This document shows positions 53,561 to 64,000 of a DNA stretch of 64,000 bases, piece after piece. The DNA lies in assembly GCA_022410635.1 (NCBI GenBank), contig JAJVDF010000362.1, forward strand, positions 1-64,000, read 5' to 3'. This DNA is from Tretioscincus oriximinensis. Lineage: Eukaryota; Chordata; Lepidosauria; Squamata; Gymnophthalmidae. Within the stretch, counting starts at the first letter, position 1. Each line of letters starts with the position of its first letter. The position numbers and the translations under genes were made by a program. Under the pieces are notes generated by a model that was not told the origin of the DNA, ran no database searches, and was given only the letters and a program-made list of their open reading frames with translations.

Positions 53561-56025
53561 TCCATTCACAACAATCACAGAGATCAAAAGGTGCTACATT
53601 GTATCTATATCCACCACGTTCTTAGAGGACAGAAAACAGTGGAGAGGGCATTGTTTTTTGTTATTTTGTATGTGCTACTGAGAACCAACCTCGTAACTTT
53701 GCCTGGGGCAAAGGAAAATTTCCACAGTTTAAAATGAGGCTGGGAGAAGGAAATGCAAGGGTTTCTGATAATCCAACAAAAAGAAATTTCAGCAAATGCT
53801 GATGAAATCTGCTGAAATTTCCTCCTTGCAGCCCTTCTGTTCTGCTTTTTTTTCAGATAGCCCCAAGGCCTTTTTTGCTATTGTGTTTTAAGGAGTTTAC
53901 TCTTTCATATTGTCTGCATGGGAATATTGGTAATATGCATCAGATATGTGCTCCTGAAGGTGGGTTAGTATAAAGCACATTAATCTACNTTATAGTAATA
54001 CTGATAAAACACATTAGCAGCAGTGTGTTTGCATGTAGGACAAATCTGTGCAGACAAATGGAACTGACATTGTTGCAGCAGCTTAAATCCAAGGTAGCTT
54101 CGTGGACATCTCTGAGCTTTCAGTGCTTCTTTGGAGATGGCTCTAAAGCTGTCATCGCAGGCAGCTGATGACGACAGCTTCAGAACTGTCTGCAAAAAAG
54201 TGCTGAAAACTCAGAGCTGCCCACAAAGTTGCACTTGAAAGGCAATGCTGTCAGGAACCAGACACAATCTCACATGTGGCAACAATTTGGCATTTGCAGA
54301 ACAACACAAATTGTTCCATATTTAATATGTATCAAGCTTGTAAATATGTGTGACTTCAGCTAATCTGTACATGTGTAGATTCAGCAGCTAGATCCACACT
54401 ACAAGTAGAGCCAGACATGCAGCTAATCTAGATCAAGCTATTGAATACTAACTAATGTGTTTTAGAGCAGGACTGTGCAAACACATGCATTATATAACTG
54501 AGAATAAAAAAAAGAACAGACATACAAACATAATATGCCAGAAATAAATGGGACATTATGTTTCATTGATATGCATTAAAGACAGTTTAAAAGTGATTTG
54601 AAAGCTAGTAGCCCTGCTTTTTATGGGGATTTGAAATGGAATGAAAGCTCTGCTCCATTCACCTTTTGGTTGAACTCTTCTTTCCTCCCTTCCTTACTTC
54701 TTTCTTGTCTCAGTTGGAGAGCACTGTAAATATTATTTTTCACCAGTAAAACTTGGAAAATGTTTCCTAGGTATAATGGTCATTAAGTGGCCCCTGGATC
54801 ATCACAGAGAGAGATACAGAAAGCTTCATGCCTCCCTGTTCCACTTTAGCAGGAAAAGCCATTACGGTAGTGGATCAAATTGTGCTGGTGACATGGGTCC
54901 CCCAGAGTTAGTCCAGAAACCTTTGCTGTCAGGATTCAAATCTCACCAAAAANTTGACATGAGATCTATCTAGAAGAGTTTGCCCATTTGTCTATACATT
55001 TATACAGTTTAAATGTATAATGCAGTGTTGACAAACATTTTCCATTAATGGTATCCCCGATCTGCACGAGCTTGTTATTTGTGATTTCATCTCTTGGGCT
55101 AATTTGAATTGTCCATAGAATCACAGATTGCTCCACCAATTATAGCATTTTATGGACAATAAAAAATACATTAATAGATTAATTTTATATGTAGGAAATT
55201 GTGCTTTCCAGGATATCTGGCTGACATTTGCCTATTCTTCAGAAGAAATGTAAATCACTCGGCATGCAATCAGTTAATAAACCTAGCAGGCCTGCCTCAT
55301 GAGTTTATTATTAGAGATAAAGTTCAGCACCCCCAAGAGGTAAGATTGTGGTGTGTTACATTTCCATTACTTTATTGAAAAGGGCCAAGTGCCTGCACTC
55401 AATCAGATTAAGGGCAGCAAAACCTTTTTGTCATGATATTTTTTATGGTAAGACATTTCATTTCAGAGAACAGAGACATTCTATTAAGATCTGTAACTGT
55501 ATTTGAAAATGTGTGCAAACCTCATCCCCAGTATAGATATTGCCTCTAAGTTGTATTTAGTTTTTGTTACATAATCTCACTAGCCCAGATGGCAGTTTTC
55601 ATACTAATATCCAACAAAACTACATCAAAAGGGACCAAGTTATTGAAGAACACTGACTCAAAACTCACAGAATTATTAGCTATATCTTTGTCCTTTAACT
55701 ATATTGCTGTAGGAACTCTAAGGAGCTGAGCTATCTTGATAAAGATGTTTTTAAAGATAAAGCTCTAGCAACCTGGGGACACTGATTGCTTTACTTTTAT
55801 CTGACAAGTTTCTATACTTATTGAATATAAATGGTGCATAACTGATATGACAACACTAGTCTTAAGGTTGATCTGCACCTGGAATTCACAGCTTTCAATC
55901 TCTAAGTCTGTTTTAAAATGACCAACCCACACTTCAGTTTAAAACACAAATTTGCAAAAGGATTATAAAATATCCAATTAAATCAATGTGTTAAAATGCA
56001 ATCTAAAATTAAGCAGCTTTGAAAA
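53561..56025. other. 2.5 kb of unique AT-rich DNA
   Basis: No gene or repeat recognised. N positions lie at 53989 and 54953. Confidence 0.4.
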
Positions 56026-56029
56026 ATAA

Positions 56030-56397
56030 ATGTGGAAGAAAGATGTAGAATGATAGTGACTGATGTGAATGACCATAGGAACAAGATAAAGTATTTTTTC
56101 ACCATTGGCCTTTGGAATTTACTGGATAGCAGCCTGGATAGATTTAAGACAGGATTAGATAAGTTCATGGAAGCCAAGTGTATAAGTTGGATGTATTGTT
56201 ACTGCCTCCAAGATGGTGAAACAGGCAGTATTCCTGAAATGCCATTTGCAGAGCATCGAGAATACTTAAAGATTTTGCCTTCTTCTGCTCCAGACTGCCC
56301 AGGTGCAATTGGTGGGCCTCTATATGAGACAGAATGCTGGACTAGATGAGCTCCGGCTCAATTCAGCATGGCTCCTCTTATGTTCTTATTTTCTTAT
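56030..56397 (+). mobile_element. CR1-clade LINE 3' end (subfamily 2), internally shortened
   Basis: AAGTATTTTTTCACCATTGG lacks the usual 'cagagggtcatc' segment, followed by CCTTTGGAATTTACTGGATAG, AAGTTCATGGAAGCCAAG, CCAGGTGCAATTGGTGGGCC and TCTTATGTTCTTATTTTCTT. Small deletions distinguish it from the 40590 copy. Confidence 0.85.
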
Positions 56398-56399
56398 GA

Positions 56400-57640
56400 A
56401 GTGCCAATCAAAGCTAATACTTCTTTATGCAGAAAGAATTACCTGAAGCCATGTTTACAGTGAAATAAAAGTTGGTTGGAAGGTTTGGTTCAGACACGGT
56501 CTGGCCATTGCAGAATGCTGTCTATATGGCTTTTTCACTTAGGGGTAGTTGACTACCACTTTATAAATGGAGACTTTTTTTCAGCCTGCATATTAACCAG
56601 CTGTTTAGCTTTAGCAAACAAATTTCTTGGCATAACTTCATGAATGAAAATTCATATAAGGGGTGGTAGTTGTCCACATTTGTAGTAGGCTTGCCAGTGG
56701 CTAATGAGACCAATGTGGCAGAATTGGAGCTGATTCAGGGTGAGCAACTAACTTCTTGAAACAATGGAAAGTGGTCCCAGAACAAGATTAAGATGCCAGT
56801 CTAGTTTCTCCATTAACTTAAGTTAGTACTCCTTGGAGAAAAACAGCTGACAAGTCACATATAACATTGCTCTTCTCTTCCATATGCCCTCTCTTAACAT
56901 TTTATAAAGCAAATACAAGTGAGAATGAACATATTGAATTGTATCTGGAAGCAAATACAGTTCCAGTTGACAAGTTTCAGTCAATAATCAAGCTGTCAAA
57001 TTCTGAATTAAATTACATTTTCGAAAAGTTTTAAAAGTTATGAATAAAAACAATATCACCCAGATAGGCTTAGAAACCTAACATACGGTAACAACATACA
57101 CAGCCAATTGTAGCTTGTGCTACATAGGGAGGAGGGGCTGGTTCCTCCAGGCATTAATGGAGTTACTACTACTAGTTTAAGTGCAACCCTGCTTCTTGCT
57201 GCATCAGCTACAATAATGTCAGCAAAATAAGTTCACCTATGTGCTTTAGGTAAGTAGCCAAAGAATAAGTTACTCAGTGATCCCCTAAAGTTTGGTTGAC
57301 AGCATCACCCATAGGAATTCCAAGGAATCTCTCTCTTGCCTACCATTGGAGAGTCAAGGTTATTTAAGGTTGAGCCAATCATCAAAGCAGATGAGTTAAA
57401 AATCTTGGAAAAGAGAATGGGAAAAAGAGGAACCCTACTTTGACTAGAATGGGACACCACTAAAGCCAGCCCAGGAAAATCAAGGAGATCAATACCAGGA
57501 AAGGCAAATTGTGCTAGCCACAGAGGCGTCTGCTGCTTTGATGGCTTGAAAATGTTTCAATATGCCCAATGTTGAGAAAATTAACAGCATGGATCCACAT
57601 ATGTGGATTCATGTACACATGTACATAGTCCAGCATTTGT
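56400..57640. other. Unique sequence
   Basis: No gene or repeat recognised. Confidence 0.4.
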
Positions 57641-57641
57641 T

Positions 57642-57946
57642 CAGAGGCATGAATGGCTCAGTCGCTTAGGAAATGGTCTCTCATCTGGGAGATCGGGTTT
57701 TGAAGCCCTGTGTCGGACGTGGGGAGGGGTGAGCACCTTCCACTAGCCTGTAACTCTAGCCAATCCAGCTATTGGGAAGCAAGACTTGCAAGAAATTGCA
57801 ACTGACTGCAAGTAGATACATGGGAACCACCGCAACCTGGTGGGGAAGATGGAATGTAAGCCTTTGGCCAAAATAACCTTGCAAGCCGCTTTGTCCCTTT
57901 GAAAGGTGAGAAAAGCGGGGTATAAGAACCCAGTTCTTCTTTTTCT
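57642..57946 (+). mobile_element. tRNA-derived SINE family A
   Basis: A-box-like GAATGGCTCAGTCGCTTAGG and B-box-like GGGTTTTGAAGCCC lie in the head, then GGAGGGGTGAGCACCTTCC, GAAATTGCAACTGACTGCAAG and GGTGAGAAAAGCGGGG, and TATAAGAACCCAGTTCTTC at the 3' end. It is nearly colinear with 17632-17944. Confidence 0.85.
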
Positions 57947-57949
57947 TAA

Positions 57950-59725
57950 GTGATCTGCTTGTATTACGTATGGTATTTAAAATAAATTTTATTTCAAACT
58001 ATCCTGGTATACAACATTCTTAATGCTTCATGATCTTTCTTTCTTCTTGAACATTTCTTTGTTCTCCTTACTGGAGAGGTGAGATCTTACAATATGCCGG
58101 TAATATAAAAAATGCAAAGACATGAAAATTAACAAAGCATCTAAAGAACTAGACCACAAAAGTAGACATTTGACCATGAAATGAGGTTTCTTCATTGTCC
58201 TGCATCAATTCCCACTACGGGGTTGTTCTGGGAGCTCTGAATGTCACAAATATCTGAAGGAGCTCCCAGGGTTCAAATATTTTGAAAGCAAAACCAAAAG
58301 TGGCCTTTTCTCTATGACAGCAGACCAATGATTTACCTTCCATATACTTCTATAGTCCATTGTACTATCTCTATACTATACTTCAAAGTTGACGTCTGCT
58401 AGTAAACTGGACTAGGATAGATTTGGATATCCTAGACCTCAGGTAATCTGCACTAATGTATAAAATGGTGGGCTCTAAATCCCTTCTTAACACAGGACAA
58501 TGGTCAGGATAGCAAAAAACCCAAATCCAGTCAATTACAATTTGATAAAATAAATAAGTGTTTATTTGATCTAATAAATTCACAGGGAGCTTTATAGGAT
58601 CATTACTTATAACTAAGTCATGGTAACTTTAAAAAACTGAAATTGCTTTTAATTTAAACAGTGACTGCTACTTATTTCTGTTTCATTGATCTTTTCAGGT
58701 TTTTTGTTGTTATTATTAATATTATTTTGAGGTGTAATTTCTTCTTTTAGTCTCATTTGGAAATAAAAGAGATTATTGTAGTCTGTCAATTGAACTTAAA
58801 ATGGCAATTTATGACAATGTTTTCAATAGATAGTTCCTGTAGAGTTTCTTTCTAACATTCGTGTAGGCTTTCTTTAGAAATAAAGTAAAAGTAGTTCAAC
58901 TGGCTATTTCAAAGAATATCTACAGAAAATTGCCCCATTTTTTCCCTTTTGAATCTCTTAATGTATTTTTCAAAGAACATCACATTTTAGAATTCTGTGA
59001 CTTTTTTTCTTAGAAATGTATGAGATATATAAATGGGAAACTTTAAAATGTTGTTCTAAAGGGACCAAAAGGAAGGGATCTGGGAAAACTACAGATTTTT
59101 CTTTGAGTTCTCAACATTATGAATTTTTGCTATCTATAGACGTTCAATAAACTCCAAGAGGCCTTGAATTTCTGCATCATATTCATATTTTTTTTACAAC
59201 CAAATTTCTTGGGAAACTGTATTAACCTTTTATGCTTCTCTATGGATTTATTTGATTTCATTCTGTTTCTCAGAACAACAATATGGTACTAATGCTGATG
59301 TGCCCAATTTCTATCTGTATTGTTTCTACTAATTCTGCTTCTCTTTGCTATTTCTGCCAGAAGAAAAGATACAGATAGAAACATATTATAGCTAATGTAC
59401 AAAAAAATATTTCAGGCCAAGACATCTTTCTCGTTTGACAAGAAGCTCAGCTAATGCACAACCGTGAGGTATTTCAGCTGCACAGAAGAGTAGATGATTC
59501 ACTCAAAAACAATTATGCTTAACACTTTGAGGCTGGGAAAACACCAAGCCTAGAAACATCCCTTAGCTCACCTACTGTGCAAAGATCAAGCAGAATAAAT
59601 CCAGAATGATTCCACCTACATATTAGTTTTGGCATCCAGTATAGCAACAATGAAACACAATCTGCTGGTTTTCAAGTGTTTTTGTGTGTTCTCATAGAAT
59701 ACTGGATATGCTTAAACTAGTCTTA
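57950..59725. other. Unique AT-rich sequence
   Basis: No gene or repeat recognised. A 10-bp inverted repeat CTGGGAGCTC/GAGCTCCCAG lies at 58228-58270. Confidence 0.4.
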
Positions 59726-59727
59726 TA

Positions 59728-60235
59728 AATAAGAACATAAGAGCATAAGTAGAGCCATACTGGATCAGGCCACAGCCCATCTAGTCCAGCATTCTATGTC
59801 ACACAGAGGCCCACCAGATGTACCTGGGCAGTCTGAACAGAGGAAAGCAAAATATGCTCCTGTTCATGACTCCCTGCAAATGGTATTTCAGAAGTTCTGC
59901 CTGTTACTCCATCCCAGAGGCAACATCCAGACATGCATTCTAGTACCCATTTATATCCTTGGTGTCCATAAACCTGTCTAGTCCTGTCTTGGAACTATCC
60001 AAGCTGTTAGCTACCACTATCTTTTCAGGAAGTAAATTCCACAGGCTGATGACCCTCTGGGTGAAAAAATACTTTCCTTTGACTGTTCTCACTTTTCTAC
60101 CCAACAGTTTTAAGGAGTGCCCTTTGATCCTAGTGTTGTGTGATAGAGAAAACATTTTTCTCTATTCACCTTATCCATCCCGTGCATGATTTTGTCCACT
60201 TCAATCAGATCACTCTCAAACATCGCCTATGATCA
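59728..60235 (-). mobile_element. CR1-clade LINE 3' end (TTCTTATG type, subfamily 1)
   Basis: It starts with the complement of the TTCTTATG end (AAGAACATAAGAGCATAAG) and continues through the 3' UTR. A minus frame at 59940-60155 carries KGKYFFTQRVISLWNLLPEK and FMDTKD words. The 5' side ends near 60235 within the coding part. Confidence 0.88.
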
Positions 60236-62510
60236 TGCTAAATGATGATGGTAATAATGATGATGTACAAAAAGTATTAGCACATGTATACTAAGCCTCA
60301 CTCCATATGATGGATGAAAGTGTTTGAAACCAGCAATCTAAAAGTGATTGGGGCTTTCACTGGGATCAGACCTATCTTAGAATCCACATGTGATGCTGAC
60401 ATAAGGAATGCATGGAGAAACCATGAAGACAATATTGCACATGTCAGCCAGCTGTGATTCTGAAGTCCTGCTGACTGGCATTATCTTGCTCTATTCAACT
60501 CCTTGAAATTGCACGTCATACACCAGGGCTGTTTCTGGAAAGGATCAGCAATGGCTGTTTCTATTTGTATCTCAACAGTTTTTCGGGTGAATTGTGAAAC
60601 CTGGCGAAAAAGCCATTTACACATATGGTTGAAGGAGCCTGAAGTTGAAACATCCCAACAAGTATCAAGTAAGAAAATGTTGTTTGGTATGGAGGGAATT
60701 GTGGGGAAAGTTTATGCTAAAATGCTATGTTGTTTTCTGCACTTATTTTGTTAGCTTCCATTGTTATCTTTTAATTTGCATGACCTGGAATAGCTGTAAG
60801 AACTGAACAAATGCAGGCAGTATGAAGATACTTTATCCTTGTTCCACATAACTCTTTTATGTGGAGATGAACCCTCACTTATTCCAGGACAGGCAGCACT
60901 AGTAAATTAATGAAGACTCACCACAACCCCAGACTGCAGGATCCTTAGTATATATCTGTTCTGAAATATCACTAGTTTCATGTTTCTTATTCCTGATTAC
61001 CAGGTATGTGCATAATGTCCCATGAAACATTTCAAACACTTAGACTCATTCTGCGTTGAGATTTATTCTGGAATAAATCTCAGAAGAAGTGTTTGTCTTA
61101 GTAGTGCACTACAACAGATTTTGTTCCAAACATCCTTTGTCTGCATGGTCAAACCATTGATGAGGCTTTGATATCTATGAAGTACAAATCTATACACTTG
61201 ATGCATCATGAAAGATTGTACTTTGAAACATGTATAGTTGAGTGGTATGATATGGATAGAGTCAACAAGTCACCATTTTATATTCCTGCACATCTGACAT
61301 TGGCACTCCATTCAGAGGCTCAAAAAGACATCACAAACTGTTTGAATTTCATAAAAGCAAGAAGTGGATATGGCCGTGTATAATCTTCAGTGACACTTCA
61401 TCTTTTAGTTATTCATGTTTATTATTTCGTATCGCAGCAGGTCTACCTTTATATTGATTTTTTTTTGCTATATCATTTATAATTTAATTGTAATCTTTAG
61501 CTTCATTTTGCTTATTGACCTTTTTTAACTAATATTTCTTGTTACCTAGAATATAGTTCTCTTGATCTAGCTAAAAGAACCAGCATCAATAATTCCTTAA
61601 TAAATCCAAACAAAGCATCCAACTCAGTTCTCCTTCTTTCTTAACAGAAGTCAGCTAACACATTTGGTTTGAAACTTTTTAAAGTTGAAAAAAAGACTTT
61701 CTTTGGAAATTATGATCTCTTTATCCCTTCCTTCTCCATTGTTTGTTCTGTTTTGCATTTACTTTCTTTCATCATAGGTTTGCTACTCCATAATTAGTCC
61801 ATAAATTTCAGCTATGTCTGTAGTAATAGTATTTAAGCTGATGAAATATTATAGAGGCACCAGCAACAATGCTACAGTTCAAGGACTCATACAATTGGTA
61901 AATTGACCTCTATTTTTAGTAGCTTATAATTTGGGTCATTAAAAATTTGCTTAGTATGATAAACTGTAGCTTCACCTCGACAAGTGATTCAAGTAAAATC
62001 TGAGAGAGTTTATATGATATAGTTTGAGCTTATACGTTTTAATCAGTTGTGTTCAGTATGTTTTCCTTTTGTTTCTGGNTTTTTTTTGGTAGTAATCTAA
62101 AGTCAATACAGATCTATGTAGCTGCAAGTATGAATCCTGGACCTTCTATCATCATTTTATCATCTTAAATGTATTACTTCACATTTCTACCCATTGTTTT
62201 AGTTCTGCTTCATTAGTTTTCAATTTCAGTGTTGTTTGTTACTGTATTTTTATATTATCTATGAATTAAATCAGAATTTTATCCAACACAATATACAAGT
62301 CGTTAATAAATATATTGAAGAGTATTGTGCCCAGGATTTGACTTTATGGAATTATGTTTAATCTCTTCTTCAAGTAAACAAGAATTCACAGAAAATCATT
62401 CATAATTGATCATAAGTAGCATTCTTCCATCACTTATTTAGAATGAATAACATTTCAGACTATTTGTTCTGTAAACTACTCCCATATTTCTTCCAGACAT
62501 TAAAGGCAGT
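60236..62510. other. 2.3 kb of unique AT-rich DNA
   Basis: No gene or repeat recognised. A perfect 12-bp inverted repeat TGAGATTTATTC/GAATAAATCTCA with a 2-nt centre lies at 61057-61082. Confidence 0.4.
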
Positions 62511-62512
62511 GT

Positions 62513-62625
62513 AGAATCATAGAGTTGGAATGGACCTCCAAGTTCTTCAGACAAATTTATATAGTGCAAGATTCACGAAATTGTCCCAGACAGGTGACTT
62601 TGTCAGAAGACTTCCATCAAAAGAA
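62513..62625 (-). mobile_element. CR1 3'-end fragment (ATTCTATG type)
   Basis: TAGAATCATAGAGTTGGAAT and GGACCTCCAAGTTCTTCAG, with AAATTGTCCCAGACAGGTGAC downstream, are the complement of the CR1 3' UTR. Some 100 bp remain. Confidence 0.8.
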
Positions 62626-64000
62626 TCATCATCTACTCCTNGCAGTTTTGTAATTCTTCCTTGTACCCATGACAGTCCTTTGTAGACAGCTACCATGTTT
62701 ACAGTATTTTTTTTCAGTAGGTAACACAGATCTTGTTTCATAGCAACTGTAGTGGCACTAATGTGAAGCATCTTGGAGTGTATCATTGGCCAACCTCTAT
62801 TTCAAGTGTCCTATCTTTAGAGGGGGAAACAATCCTTTGTTCTGTAGTGCATTCAGAAAGAACCTACACTGAGATTTTCTGGAATCCTAAAGAATGGTGT
62901 AGGCTCCACATGCCATGTGATCAGTCCAGATCCTTATGGCAGTGGCTGGAATGGGGCATAGGGAAGGAAGAAATGACTTTGAAGTGATTTCCCTATATTT
63001 GTCACAGCAGGAACTCTTCAGCTGCAGTTTTATTCTGTTTGTAAGTCATAATTCCTGGGAGCAAACCGGCGAGTGGAGTCAGTCCCAGTAAACAATTATA
63101 TGTACATGAGGAGATTGCCGATGGTTCTATGGCTTATGCAGCATTCGCATATATTGGATGGGTTCCCTGCTTAGAGAGGTTATTTATAGTCCACATCAAG
63201 GAGACTATTCCTGACAGCTATTTGCTAGTTTCTGCCTTATTTTGATCATAAACCACTTAAGAAATGGCACAATTTTGACTTGCTGACTTCCTAAATATCA
63301 CTCATCTAGTGAGAGAGACTATGCAGAAGCTTATGGCCCACTAAGGGGATTTGAAAATATCAACTGGGAAAATTACAAATCAGTGTATAGAGATTTCAGT
63401 AGATTTGGAAAATATCATTTATCAATGAAGAGCTGCAATAAAAGCTCAAAACAACACTTTATTTGCAAATTTAANCAGTAAACTGAAATAAATACTGGTA
63501 AATCATTTTTAATGGATGTCCAAGCCTCAGACCTTTGTCACTGGGCCATAATGACTAAAGCAGTAAGCCATGAAATGAAAAGTGTAAGAGGCTAAAGGAC
63601 CTTGGTCAAGGCAAAGCATTTGAACTGTACCCTTTGCCAGTAGGAGTCAAACTATCAATACCAGCTGTTGCTTCACAAAGAACAGGAGAATGAACTCTGA
63701 ACTCTGACATTTCAGTTGCTTTTGCTCTGATCAGCACTGGTGTAAATAATGTAACTTAAAAATATGAAGGGAAAAGACTTCCCAACCAAATATGGTTTGA
63801 AAAGTAAGTTAATCATCAATTGAAAGGGATTTCTGTGATGCGTCTAGATAAAGCAATGGTCTCCCTATCGATTTACAACAAGTTACTACCGTTGCTTATA
63901 TTTTCAAGATCAGAGATCAGCTTGTCTGAATGTCCAGCTAACAGACTCTTGGAAGAATTGCAAAGAGGAACCTTTGCCAGTATGTCACAGGGAATCTTTA
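62626..64000. other. Unique AT-rich sequence to window end
   Basis: No gene or repeat recognised. Confidence 0.4.

Noticed and set aside
54365..54490. Possible minus-strand third copy of the 13923/46168 family
   Set aside because: Shared words (GCTTGATCTAGATTAG) are too short and the order does not hold.

Overview
The window reads as a gene desert or a stretch of large intron from a vertebrate nuclear genome, most likely a squamate reptile (lizard, gecko or snake). The support is the mix of repeats seen here: CR1, L2, L1 and RTE/BovB LINEs, Penelope-like elements, a Tc1/mariner fold-back element, and at least two kinds of tRNA-derived SINE, all in AT-rich DNA with scattered single N positions. 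CR1 and Penelope-like elements are also common in turtles. The BovB fragment and the SINE types favour Squamata, but this is inference. I find no host protein-coding exon and no tRNA, rRNA or snRNA gene that I can support. Nearly every sizeable open reading frame is either decayed retrotransposon coding sequence or chance.

Layout. 0-2 kb: 3' end of a plus-strand L1, a CR1 scrap, a perfect 98-bp hairpin, and a Penelope-like end with a hammerhead-like core. 2-9.8 kb: mostly unique AT-rich DNA with two tRNA-SINE copies, a CR1 scrap, a Penelope end and microsatellites. 9.9-12.8 kb: a 5'-truncated minus-strand L2 with RT remains, a Penelope scrap and two L2-type 3' tails. 13-21 kb: an unclassified repeat, a polypurine tract, a pure (CAT)37 array, a GC-rich tandem duplication, a CR1 3' end, a SINE, a Tc1/mariner MITE, a CpG/Z-DNA-prone island and a non-autonomous DNA element. 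22.2-25.6 kb: the longest CR1, dead in both catalytic domains and carrying a 52-bp CR1 scrap inside it, followed by (AAT)n and a minus-strand SINE. 26-35.5 kb: mostly unique DNA, with an unclassified repeat, a SINE, a BovB fragment and a CpG-rich inverted-repeat element. 35.5-41 kb: a minus-strand L2 3' end split by a young Penelope fold-back, an LTR-like repeat, a 3.5-kb minus-strand L1 and a CR1. 41-64 kb: long unique stretches with CR1 3' ends in both orientations, SINEs, a MITE with an 11-bp target duplication, a second Penelope fold-back, a near-perfect 211-bp palindrome and a CR1 nested in an LTR-like repeat.

How the parts relate. The LINE families supply reverse transcriptase, and the SINEs carry a 3' stem-loop and tail resembling the L2 3' end, as expected of non-autonomous partners. 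Six or more Penelope-derived ends share one unit. Its best copy (35889-35923) has the full linear signature of a hammerhead ribozyme: CTGANGA, a perfect stem II, and GAAA. That copy is a 76-bp perfect fold-back flanked by a 15-bp perfect target duplication inside an older L2. The most interesting signals are this fold-back, an older fold-back of the same family with a different breakpoint, and the two unexplained perfect or near-perfect palindromes at 1292-1389 and 47830-48040.
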